From: Hyphochytrium catenoides
Taxonomy: Eukaryota; Sar; Hyphochytriomycetes; Hyphochytriales; Hyphochytriaceae
Assembly: GCA_900088475.1 (NCBI GenBank)
Contig: FLMG01004130.1
Coordinates: 6,216-31,842, forward strand
DNA length: 25,627 nt
Reading direction: 5' to 3'
The stretch's first letter is position 1; every line of letters begins with the position of its first letter. Position numbers and translations under genes: made by a program. Positions 1 to 10,305 of this stretch are shown here, piece after piece. The notes beneath the pieces are model-generated. The model was not told the origin of the DNA. It did not search any database and was given only the letters and a program-made list of their open reading frames with translations.

Positions 1-1808
1 TTCCCTCACGGTGGGTGATGCGTTCTAGAGAGGAGCCAGCGAAACGAGGATCTCCTCTTCATTTGTGTCTTGTTGTCCTGCTATCCTGTTAAGCAGCCTA
101 TTTCTTTTAGCAGCTACTCTATACTGGCCAAGTCCTTAACTGTAAATAGAAGAAGAGCTGCCTCACTTCTGAAGGCCAGTCAATTTATACTTTTTTGCTT
201 ATGGCTGTCTTGTGGGTGCGGAGGCCCTGAGTGAGGTTGCACTGACAGCGCGTCCTTGGGGAGTCTTAATCACCTACTTGCCCTGCCCATAAGGGAGGCA
301 GTAGTGGTGGAATTGGGTCATCATGCGCTGGGCTAGGCTCTGTATGGGCGCCAGACTCCGCCTGGCCTCCCCGTACCTGGCATCACTTTCTCTCCATCTA
401 TCACTTTTCTCGTCTATCGTCTAGTGTACATGTTATAAGTGTGAAGGCATTAGCGGACACGCTCGACTAAGCGGACCTGAGACTAGTATTCTCATTTCGC
501 TTGTAGTGTAGCGAGGAGCGGTGGACATTTCCCACTTCTTGCCCCTCCGATCGATGACTTGTCTCTCGTCTCGCTCTGTTTCCTATAGTAAGAGTCGCGT
601 CGCGGTCTCACTATAGCCCGCCTTGCGGCAGGGGCTCCTGGGATGAGGGTGCAGCTTGTTTTGGTAGTCGCTGTGTCCAAATAATAAGTAAGAGTACGAC
701 GTCGGCGGCTCAGACGCGACTGCCACCTCCTGAGCAAGGATTTTGCCAGGTCCACTTCATGCCATGAGGACAGGGCCGCGTCGTTCTAAGTCAAGCCATC
801 CCGCGCAAACATTAACCCATGCATCCTGCCGGCCTTCAACCTTCTTGGTGCAAGAGGAAGAGCGAGCCTATTCGAGTGGCAGCAAGGTCCTTTCGGTACC
901 TTTTTAGCCTGACATTGACGGTCAGTGATATATAAAGTTTTCAAAAGAACGTCCCTCTGAAGAGGCAATGCCTGACTCGAACGCCTGACTAGGTAGCGAG
1001 AGAGGGCTCCATTAGCAAAACACCTCCTCTTCTCAGTTGAGCGCTGCTGCCAGAGTTTGAAGGGCGATGTGGCTGGCACAGCGGCATCAAGCTCCTGGGC
1101 TAAAGTTATCACGCAATACCTACCGCACCTTGACCCCGCAGCAGAAGACACAAAGTAACCCGCAGCTCACTGCTTGGGATGTCTGAATGTCTTTGCCTCC
1201 ACTGGGTAGCGTCTCATCTGAATCCCATGCCACCCTTGTATCCTTGGGATGTCTGGATGAGTGACACTTCTTCAGTGGCGGGCCATGAATTCGCTGCTGC
1301 AGCAGCAGAGCAGCCGCGCCGCCCAGAGCAGCCGCGAACACCTCGCCTCGCCTCCAACCGGGCTCCTGCTTGTGCTGTATCATAACCTTTCTTATTATTT
1401 CAGACCTCCCCCCGGAATGGTCCTCATAGGATGAAGAACAATGGATGTCAGCGCTGCTCCGCGCCACGGGATGATGATGATGATGATGGGATCGAAGGAA
1501 GTGATGGCTCTTCTGACCGCCACGGCCTCTATTGACCTAGTCTTCTTTAGGCAGAAGCTTTGTTCATAGACGGCCACTGATCACACAGCAGACTGGCTCT
1601 TCTGTTTGCAACTCTAGTGTGACCTCGTGCCGGTGCTTCGTGGGCATTCGATACCATCGCGTGGCATGGCTCCCTGGGGTCCCAGATACCTCGCTCCCTG
1701 TCAAAAGAGACCTAATGCATAGAGGAAAGGCGGACGCTGAGTCCTCTTAGTCACAGAAGCACACATTTCAGTCTCTGTGTAGAGCCCTTATTAGTGGAGA
1801 CAGATACC
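1..1808. other. Unassigned 5' region with weak coding hints
   Basis: No protein family is recognisable on either strand. Several open frames exist, but none has an ATG, splice signals and sequence character that agree. There is a GAT trinucleotide run at about 1470-1488. A near-duplicate 17-mer beginning cttgggatgtctg occurs near 1174 and 1243. The last part, roughly 1400-1808, should contain the promoter and 5' UTR of the transporter gene that starts at 1809. The first 1.1 kb may hold the 3' end of a neighbouring gene, but I could not rebuild one. Confidence 0.4.
1120..1383 (-). CDS. Tentative small ORF with one hydrophobic segment
   Basis: An 87-codon frame opens with ATG at 1383 on the minus strand and stops at 1120. 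After a basic start (MIQHKQEPGWRR) it has an alanine/leucine-rich stretch long enough for one membrane helix or a targeting segment, then a polar tail and a cysteine cluster near the end. It would be divergently arranged to the transporter gene, about 425 bp away. A GTAGGT donor-like site overlaps its stop, so it could be the first exon of a longer gene reading into 786-1110, where another arginine-rich frame is open, but the join does not work cleanly. I recognise no family. It could equally be chance, since the GCTGCTGCAG-type repeats here keep more than one frame open. Confidence 0.2.
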   Translation of the reverse strand: MIQHKQEPGWRRGEVFAAALGGAAALLLQQRIHGPPLKKCHSSRHPKDTRVAWDSDETLPSGGKDIQTSQAVSCGLLCVFCCGVKVR

Positions 1809-4800
1809 ATGTGGTCAACCGGCACAGCTCCGTCGCCAAAGCTGGTCCGAAAGCTTGTAAGGGAAACGCGTGGTAGCAGAGCATCAAATGGCAGCCTCTC
1901 ATCTCCTCCGAGCGCCGTCTTTACACCTCCGCAGTAAGCTCTTTCCTTTCGAGCTATTGCTAATCAATGCAGCAGCGACCCCTGACTCCTATGTCCGAAC
2001 AGGTACACGCGCATGCCAAAGACAGCCAACATAGCTGAGTCCACGGAATACTCTCGAAGAGCTCTGCAAATAGTCGTGTACAGCATCGTCAACGCAGTGT
2101 TGGCCATACCAGTCAACTATGGCTTTGCCGGGATCATATACGGTCATCCCGTCTACCATCCATACCTTCCTGTCCTCTCCAAGCTCGTTCTGTGGTCCAG
2201 CATTGTCCATCAGGTCATTTCTGGGACGTTATACCTCCTTCGTGCAGACTAAGCTTACAATATCCGTAGATCTGCTTCTCTCTTCTCAGCTCATTGCCCT
2301 TTTCGATCGGACAAGTCCAGGACGCCGGGCTGATATTCCTCTCGCACATCGCGGGTACTGTCAGCCTGCACCTGACGCGAAAGGATCGTCACGTCAGCGA
2401 CGAGGCAGTGGTAGCGACAGCCGCTGTGTCCATCGCGATCGCCACGACGTCTTTAGGCGCTGTTCTAGTACTGATTGGGAAGTTTCGTCTAGCTTCCATC
2501 GTGTCCTATCTTCCGATGCCCGTGGTAGCAGGATACCTGGCCTTCATAGGTCAGCGGTCTCTCTTTCTTCTTGTCTGCCGAGATTGGGAAAGGATCCCTA
2601 AGACCCCTTTACACCTCTAAGCTTCCCTTAAATCTTCGTCCTAATGTGTGCCTCGACTGCGTTCTACTCTTTGTGTAGGTCAGTTCTGTTTGATGGCAGG
2701 GATAGAACAATCCTCGGGGGTGCAGTTCACGAATATAACAGAGCTGCCGGCGTTGTTCACTTGGAAAAGCTTGCTACTCTGCGCGCCAGCAGTCCTGGGC
2801 GGTGTCTTCCTGCTCTTGGTGGCGCAGAGGAGTAGTCACTTTGCTGCTCTACCAGGTACCTTGCGTCATTCCTATTTGCTCCGTACTCCTCTCCATCTTC
2901 CGCCGCAGACGCTGGGCATTCTCTTTGCGTGTAGGCCCTGTGAGGGATGCTGCTCACTTGGTAACTTTTAACACCTGTCATCCCACTGACAACCGGTTCC
3001 TTTCTGCAGGAGCGATTCTGGTCCTTCCCTTGTTGTTTTTCATTCTTCTAGGAGTGACCTCTACTTCTATAGAGGAAGCCCGAGAGTATGGCTGGGTCGG
3101 CAAGCTGACCCCTCTTTCTCAGAACTTCTTAGAGGTGGGAAGACAAAGCAAGAGCTTCTGGGGGCTAGAAACTCTCGTCCTTCTGTCTCTTTCCTCTTCC
3201 CTTCCCTTTTCTCTCAATCACCTGCATTTTCGCCCATAGTACCTTTACTCATCCCTCCTGATGCTGTGGCCCCATAGGTCTTCAGCGTCTTTCGCTTCGA
3301 GCTTGTAGAATGGAGCGTACTGCCATCTATTATTCTGACATGGATCGCCATGACCTGCGTAGTTAGCTTCTCTTCCTGTCTTGACGTCACAGCGATTGAG
3401 ATGGATATGGGCGATAGGCTAAAGATCAATCACGAGGTGAGAAAAGAGTCTTCCTTCTGAGCGGAAGAGTGCAGGAAAGAGCTTAACAATGTCTAACCTT
3501 AGCTTCAAACGGTCGGTTGGTCGAACCTCGTCAGCGGTCTTTTGGGAGGCTACACAGGCAGCTACATCTTTTCTCAGACGGTAAGGATGCTACAGCAATG
3601 TCGAGGAGAAAGCAAAAGCGAAGCGGCTTGTCAAATGTAGAATCAATCTTCCTTAGAAGCATCGAGGGGGCGACTAAACTCTTCGCATTGTCCGTTTGAT
3701 CTTTCTAATCCTGCATCACGCGTGTTAACCCCTTAGATCTTTACCTACCGGACCAAGACGAATACGCGGTGAGTCCCGGCAGACGGCAGCATACGATTCA
3801 TTCTGTGCACATGAACGGTAGTGATTAGGACACTTCTGTCACGGTTGTGCCTAAAATGAGACTACTGAGACAGTGGAGACGGACCTTGTCCGGGAAGATT
3901 AGAACACCTCCATAGCAGTGATAAAGCATCTTAACTAGCAAGAGGGAAAACACGCACAGAGATAGAAAGAGAGAGGAGAACATGACAGGGGGCCTTGCTT
4001 TGTGCATACAGAAAGAAGCCAGTATATTAGCAGCTGTAGGCTTGCGATTGACCTTCAATTTTGGTAGAACAATAGGCTGGCTGGTCGCGCTGCTGGAGGG
4101 AATCATCTTCGTGTGCCCAGTGGACATTATGGCTTATCTGCCTAAATTCTTCTTTGCGGCCACGCTGATTTTCATCGCCTACGATCTCATGATTGAATGG
4201 CTCTACTCGGTTAGACTGAACTTATTGACCACTTCGTGGTTTCTTCCAAGTCGCTCCTCTATCTCATACCCTCATCTAACCGCACGCTCAGATCTGTTTC
4301 TAATCATCCTTCCAGCCCACTTGCCTACCCTCTGTCGCTCTCGCTTTTTATACGTGCTCTCATGTGTCCTCCACGTAGTACTGAAAGACCGATCTAATTA
4401 TACAGGTCTGGTGGCGCCTGCTACCCAGGGAGTACGTGGTCCTCCTTCTTACCTTCCTCTCCATCAACGTCCTTGGACTGCAGAGCGGCATCCTGCTTGG
4501 CATCGTTATTGCCGTTGTAAACTTCGTTATCGGTAAGTTATGGGAGACTTGCGAATGTGTCCTCTACCGTAGTCTTCACACAACACAGCTGTCGTAAACT
4601 GGGCTCTAAGAGCTGTTCTAGTTTCACGCCTTGCCCAGACTCTTGATTGACTGCATGGCGTTTCTACTTCGCTTCTCCTGTGCACTAGAAAAGCACCTCA
4701 AGCTCAATCTGAAGACCTAACTTGCCTCTCTAATCGATTAGTGTATGCCAGCATCCTCCCCGTACGCGTGGTCCACCGCGAGAGTAACGTAGTTAGGAGT

Positions 4801-7048
4801 TACGAGGACAACTCTATTCTCTCAGCGAACAGAGGGGCTATCCTCACCCTTGAGCTCTCAGGCTTCCTCTTCTTTGGTTCTTCGGTTCAGATCCTCAACT
4901 TTATTCAGGAAAACGTGGTGGTTAAAGGTGTGCAATAGTTATAGCCCTCTGTCCTGTACCTACTGTCCGTCTTCCTTATCAGACCGTCCTTCCTTTCCCT
5001 GCCTATATTGGCATTGTGGCTGTCGTCTCTATCTTTAAGGGTCGTGTCTCCAGTGTGCCTTGTTCCATCCTGAAGTCGTATCGGCCTTCCTTCGTCTCCC
5101 ACTCGCTGTTACGACGGCGCCCTGGTTCTTGTAACTCTAATTTACTTAACACCTTATACAGCGGATGAAGGCTCTACGCGTCAGGACCTAGAGGAAGGGT
5201 CGGCCACCGAGGCGGACCGCCTCCTGCCTCGAGGCCCCGAGTACTATAAGCACATGCACCACAGCCAAACGATGATGACGCTGAGAGGTAAGGAGGTTGA
5301 AGTAGGGCTTTTTGGGAAAAAGGGCCTGGCACATGCAGAGGATTGGACAGAGATAGGAAGGGTCGGTTGATAGACTTCTTAGCTAATCCCAGACGGAACG
5401 TAACACTTCAGGGAAAGTAAGATCTTGAACAGAGAGTAGGATATGTTTTCTTGTTAGTGGTCCCCTTGCAAGGAAACGAGGAGAAGGGAAACAAGACCGA
5501 GATGCTACAGGGTTCTAGCATGCGACCAGAAAAAGAGTTGTCCGCCCGCGTTCTGGAAGTTCTGTGTTAGGATAAAATGGATTAGGTAATGCGACTGATT
5601 GTCTCTCCAGGTGACGTTCTGCCAGCAAATCCAGAGTCTCCACCAGAGAATACGCAGTTTCTACTCCTGGACTTTACCAAGGTCTCAGGGATGGATGCGA
5701 CAGCAGCTCGGAGCGCTTTTAGCGTCGCTGTACAGGTAAACAAGGCGTTCGGTTCTTCGTCACGAGCGTTAGAAGCAGAGGGGTGTGCAGTCCCTCTCTA
5801 GACTTCATGTCTCTCTTTCGTTTCCCATTTCACCCATGGGGCTCTTATTCTTCTTTTTGGATTGTCCTCAATGTTTGACGCTGTCGCTATGGTTGCCTGA
5901 AGGTGTTGAGCCGCTTCTCTAGCCGCATCTTAGGGTGCTCTTCCGTTTAGTTGTAAAGATAGCTGACGTGCCTCTCCCTGCCACGCCAATGCCACAGCTC
6001 TGTGTGAAGAAAGGGGTGAGAGTGGTCTTTGCTGGTCTCTCTGAAAACGTGGAGTATCTCTTGAAAGCCAATGACGTGATAGAGAAGACAGGGTAGGACG
6101 GACTGGTCTCTAGTTTTCCATCTCGTTGCCACTCTAACTCAACTCCTCGCTGACCGGCCCCTCCCTGCTCTGGTTCTCTAGTAATGGAGGGCCTGAGGCT
6201 CAGTGCAAAGTATTCCCAACGCTGAAGGCCGCACTGGCCTGGAGTGAGGATATGATTATCAGTTCTGAGAGAACCATTGAGAAGGATATCTGCCAGCCGG
6301 AAGACCTTCCATGTTGCTCCCTATCTAGCCTGCCCAACATATTGAAGACCTTCATGGGCCTTCCTAGTTCATTTTCAGGTTTGAACGTCAATTCTTCTTG
6401 TTAATGGCAGAGAGAGAGAGTGAGAAAGATGGTGGAGCAAAAGCGATGGGAGCTGTGCACGAGAGGGAATTGCTATCTGATCTGACATGGATGACAGTGG
6501 TGCTGCCCCAATGGTGTGTCGGATATATTTCTAGGCGGCATGGCGATAAAATGGTGTCGATAGGAAAAGAGCCACCTGTCTATACGTTTGGGCGAGTGTT
6601 GCTCTCATTACAGCCACCGCTTACCATAATGTCTCTTTATGTCTCGTCCTTAGGCCTTGATGGCCTGTCGGCCTATTGCGAGGAAGAGCATTATGCCCCC
6701 GGAGCAAGTATTTACTCAGCGGGCAGCTTTAGCGACAAACTCTTTATTCTGAGAAGCGGAGATGTCCAGATATCTCTTCCAGAAAGAGGCAAGCTGCAAG
6801 AAAACGCTCGGAGAGTGACCTGGGAGCACCTGAGGCCGGGCATCATCTTTGGAGAGGTTGACTTTATCCTCCAGCAGCCAAGGCAGCAGTTTGCTGACAC
6901 AGTCGAGGGCTGTTCTGTCTTCGTTATATCCTTCAAGAACTTCGAGAAGCTGGCAACCAAGAACCCTTCCCTCTTCGGGGACTTTCAAGCTCTATTACTG
7001 AAGGAGGTGGCGCTGACCCTAAGTCGGGAGAAATGGCTCCTAACTTAG
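1809..7048 (+). CDS. SulP/SLC26 transporter with STAS and cNMP-binding-like domain
   Basis: Sixteen exons: 1809-1933, 2003-2213, 2270-2549, 2679-2855, 3010-3134, 3278-3436, 3503-3580, 3737-3768, 4068-4209, 4406-4532, 4742-4927, 5162-5287, 5611-5735, 5998-6092, 6182-6378 and 6654-7048. All junctions are GT-AG with matching phases and give 859 residues. Residues 1-60 are polar, with SSPPS and FTPP proline-directed sites. About 62-480 form the SulP membrane domain, with VNYGFAG at 79-85, SLPFSIGQVQDAG at 120-132 and GYLAFIG. A STAS domain follows (about 500-690, split by an acidic loop) with DFTKVSGMDATAA, then a cyclic-nucleotide-binding fold (about 730-859) with IYSAGSFSDKLFILRSGDV and FGEVDF. 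This order matches fungal YGR125W/Vsb1, which acts in vacuolar basic amino-acid accumulation; other family members carry sulfate or other anions. The substrate here is inferred, not shown. The ATG at 1809 was chosen because its short exon joins in phase. Confidence 0.93.
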
Positions 7049-7486
7049 GGGCATAATAGAAGATAAGCCACAGACGCTGCCGGAGCTCCATCATCTATGT
7101 ATTTGTCAACAGGAACTGCTTGTTCTAGAGTTCCTTAGATTTAGAAAATAAAGAGTAGCCCTCAGAGGAACTGGTTCGCTTGTTGCCGTCCTTTCTGGGT
7201 CTTGCTTGCTTGAGTGTTGCCATAAGTGGCGATCTTTTCTTCCGTACCCGCTCTCTTTCACTCCCTGTAGCAGAACCACAAGGTCTTAACCTATCGCGCG
7301 CTTGCGGTTGCTCGTTGAGAGTCTGGCCTACTCTATGGCCCGTTGGGCTCACTCAAAGCTACCCACTTCTATCCTACAATCTTCCTTCGTCAAAATAGGA
7401 CTCCTTGAGGGACTCGAAGGCGTGGGTACTCTATCAGAGCCCTCCAGCAGCCTTTCCCGCTGCAGATGACAGCATTGATATCGTTC
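7049..7486. other. Convergent intergenic region
   Basis: This stretch separates the stop of the + strand transporter from the stop of the - strand DTW gene. It should hold both 3' UTRs. Apart from the AATAAA at 7147, I see no conserved element or credible ORF. Confidence 0.5.
7147..7152 (+). terminator. Possible polyadenylation signal of the transporter gene
   Basis: The hexamer AATAAA lies about 100 nt downstream of the transporter stop codon, a usual distance for a eukaryotic polyA signal. No other downstream element is distinctive, and this lineage may not use the animal-type hexamer, since the neighbouring genes show no such hexamer. Confidence 0.3.
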
Positions 7487-8885
7487 TCAGACACATAGCT
7501 CAGAATCAGCCACAGATGACAAATCTGAAGCCTTCCTAGGACAACCCTTTCCTGGGTATTTCTGTCTCCCAATTTCAGAGGAAGTGAAAGAGAGAGACTT
7601 CCATATGTTCCCTTGACGCTCATCATGTGCGCTTGCGCCAGAAGGCGGTCTACAAGGATAACAAGATACCGATAGAGGCGTGAGGGTAGGACGGAGGGTG
7701 CTTTCATGTCCTTGAGGCACTCCACGATGGCCTCCAGTGTACATATTCGCTGAGGCTCTGACTGCTTCCGTGCGGGGTTGAAGAGAGAATAGCGCCCTTC
7801 AGTACTACGAATGGCAACACAATGTAAGTTAAAAGAAAGTCCTCCACACCCGCTAACTGGTCAACTGAGTTTAAAGCAAGCCTTATCCGATAGTCCAAAC
7901 CAAGAGCAGCCAACTAACACTGAAGGGGCACGCAGAGAGCAAGGAGATTCAAAGACTAGAGGAGATATGGTTCAACAAAGGAGACAGCAGGACAGGGAAA
8001 GCCGGGGGACGATGAAGCAACAGGGATAGCTCCCAGCACCTGAGATTATCACTAATGTGGACTTGAGGGAGGATGGAGGTCGGGGGCAAACTCTTAGTGA
8101 TCCTTCGAGCCTGGCTCCAGGTCCCATCTGCCACAATGAGAACGACCCTTTCACCTGAACAGTGAGAAGGGGCAGGTCCTACAGAGAGAGGACGAGGTCT
8201 TTTCCTCCCTTGAACTTGATGAAGGAAAGAGGAGAAAGGAATGGAGTCTTGAGAAGGGAAGAGCACGCAGGCTCGCCCGTCTGCCTCTGAGATGATAGTG
8301 TTTAGAGCTCTCATGTCTTCAGGGACTCCATAGATTAACACACGACAGTGCTTCATACCCTGCAAATAAGACGAGCGAGACAGTAGGAATGCGGCAGAGT
8401 AAATCAGAACAAGAGAAGAGGGGCCCCATATAAAACCGGCAAGGCAGAAGGAGAGACCATTGGAAGTCGTGCACTCCGTCGGTCAAGCTTCCCTCCGTTT
8501 GTCTCAATCTCTGCGGAGTTTCTCTCCGTCTCTCTTTCCGTGACCACTCTTTCCTCTATCTCCAAATTGAAGATCAATTGTTCCCTCTTCCTCGCGTCTA
8601 CTATGTCTTCACTCTTGAAAATTGCCGAATCCTTACCAAGGCCACAAGCTTGCCTGTATTCGAGAGCCGTCCAAACTCTTTGTAGTGCATGAGGATCACG
8701 ATGTCCAGAGGGCAAGGGAGGGAGACAAATGACTGACACATGCAGTGCTTCGTCATCAGCCTGCAAGGAACGTGAAGTTAGAGAAGACCGCGAGGTAGTT
8801 CGGGATAGACAGCAAAGGAGAAGGAGAACACAAGGCAAAACGTGCGGAGACAGGTAAGGCAAAGACATATTCCAAGGGAGAGATA
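7487..8885 (-). CDS. DTW-domain protein, predicted tRNA acp3U transferase (5' end unresolved)
   Basis: Exons read on the minus strand: 8885-8842, 8760-8637, 8359-8040, 7804-7618 and 7561-7487, with consistent phases. The product carries the full DTW signature in order: a cysteine pair and CxC (CLTCLR, KHCMC), ILMHYKEFGRLSNTGKL, VLFPSQDS, the DxTW core ADGTWSQARRI, and RKQSEPQRICTLEAI. DTW proteins (bacterial TapT, human DTWD1/DTWD2) transfer the 3-amino-3-carboxypropyl group of S-adenosylmethionine to uridine in tRNA; the cysteines are expected to bind zinc. The first listed exon is short and its acceptor (ag at 8887-8886) is the weakest part. The start codon was not found. Candidates are an ATG at 9304, ahead of a strong GTAAGT donor at 9252, or the charged exons at 9312-10218. 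The last exon has no family signature and rests on splice phase alone. Confidence 0.82.
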
Positions 8886-9311
8886 CTGCCTTAAGAGATT
8901 GTAGGTCACGAGAAGAAAGATAGAGACTGGGCTAAGGGCCGTCTGCTTTCACGGGAGGAAGGGAGACAGTAGAGAATTGGGAAGCCACTGGTCACCCTAG
9001 GGCTATCAGAGAACTAGGAAAGGCCCCACCGGAAAAGGGAGAGAAGTAGGCATCACAGGTGACTACACAGGTGATAAGTGACCATCAACAAGACTAGAGA
9101 GAAAAAGACGGTAAGTAAATAAAGTCAGAGGGAGAACCCATGCGACGAAGAGAAGGAGGCAACGCCTGATAGCGCAAAGCGCGGAAGGAAAGGCAGGCCC
9201 GACAGGATTGAGGGAGATGATAAGAGAGAACATTTCCAGTGTCGGAACTTACCAGCAGCTAGGACATCTGTCAGAATTGGCAAGCTTCTTCTTTTCTCTC
9301 TCATAGATCCG

Positions 9312-10218
9312 TCACACCTCCAGTTGAAACTTCTCCGCATCCTCTAGTTCCGCAGGCATTGGGTCGCGCTTCCGGACGTAGAGGCGGACAGGTGCGGTCG
9401 TGCCCTTTGGACTCTTCATCTTGGCACCAAAGCTCCGCGTAGAGGCTCTATCAAGGGGAACAAGGACAGATCTGACCGACGTATAGGAGGAGCGAAGATG
9501 CCACCATATGATGCCCTGAGCCGGAGAGCAATAGAGGAGAGACGTGACGTGGAGCGCGCTCGAGGGTGTGAAGAAACGCTGCTTTGGACTTGGTAGCCAG
9601 GCAAACAGAAGGACCAACACTGGCTGGCAAGCTCTGTCAAGAGAGCCACGAGAGGGAAGCGGAGTGAGCGTGGGGAAGCCGTAGGAAGGGAGAGGAGAGA
9701 CTGACAAGAGCTCGCGCGGCGCGGTGTGAGGACGCTACCTTTCTTCTCCTGAAGGCCAAGCGCTCTGTCTGTCTCCTCCACTTTCTTCGGTGAGAACTGG
9801 TGATAGAGTCCGGGGGGAGGTGTGGCGCGTGCGGCTCATTGTGTCGAAGGGGAGCTCTGAACCTGCCGTTTGTGCTGTTTGTGCTTCTGATAGAGAGGAG
9901 ACAGAGGACAAAAGGGAAATCTCTCTCTCCCTCGCTCTCTCACTCTCTCTCTCTTTTTCTTTCTCTCTTTTTCTCTCTCTCTTTTTCTCTCTCTCTTCCT
10001 CTCTCTCTCATCTTTACTCTCATCCTCCTCGCTCTTCGCTGATCTTCCTTCCTCTTGAAGTTAGTTGGGTCGCAACACTCTTCTTCGCTCTCCCCGCGCG
10101 CGTCGACATCCTCTCTATCTGTCTCCACCTGCTCTCCTCTACTAGGTAGTTGGTACATATCTACAGGCTTCTCAGTCCTTTTCATTCTCTTTGCCCTGCG
10201 AGCAGCTGCATCAACCAT
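9312..10218 (-). CDS. Charged exons: separate small gene or 5' part of the DTW gene
   Basis: A credible start exon runs 10218-10129 (30 codons, beginning MVDAAARRAKRMKRTEKPVD) and ends in a CAG/GTGGAG donor. After a long GA-repeat intron come short basic pieces: 9892-9869 (KHKQHKRQ) and one ending near 9736 (FSPKKVEETDRALGLQEKK). The last open piece is about 9421-9312, with MKSPKGTTAPVRLYVRKRD and then PMPAELEDAEKFQLEV before a TGA. The phase between the last two pieces does not close, so the model is incomplete. If the final GAG at 9319-9317 is instead a donor (GTGTGA), it joins in phase 0 to the first DTW exon at 8885, making one gene from 10218 to 7487. No family is recognised. The frames look coding because they are rich in K/R/E and avoid stops, but that is weak evidence. 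Confidence 0.35.
9921..10020. repeat. TC/GA-rich low-complexity tract
   Basis: An irregular run of ctctctctt and cttttctc units on the + strand (GA on the other). It lies in what would be the first intron of the minus-strand model at 9312-10218. Long open frames across it on both strands come from the repeat composition and should not be read as genes. Confidence 0.85.
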
Positions 10219-10305
10219 CCCACCGCTGGACGAAGGCCCAGATGTCAGCATTCTCTCTCTTTGTCTCTTCGTCTGGCTGATAAGGCAGGTGGGGAAAGAA
10301 GCATA
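10219..10305. promoter_or_regulatory. Compact divergent promoter region (inferred)
   Basis: Only 87 bp separates the proposed minus-strand ATG at 10218 from the plus-strand ATG at 10306. If both start codons are right, the two genes share a bidirectional promoter and very short 5' UTRs, or have upstream non-coding exons. No TATA box is visible; there is a pyrimidine-rich stretch in the middle. The inference comes from gene geometry alone. Confidence 0.3.

Noticed and set aside
961-1000. ttcga-containing sequence resembling a tRNA B-box on the minus strand
   Set aside because: No acceptor stem, A-box or anticodon arm could be folded around it.
8404-8868. A 154-residue minus-strand frame in the DTW gene
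   Set aside because: It crosses two introns. The DTW motifs (KHCMC, ILMHYKEFGRLSNTG) lie in another frame of exon 8760-8637.
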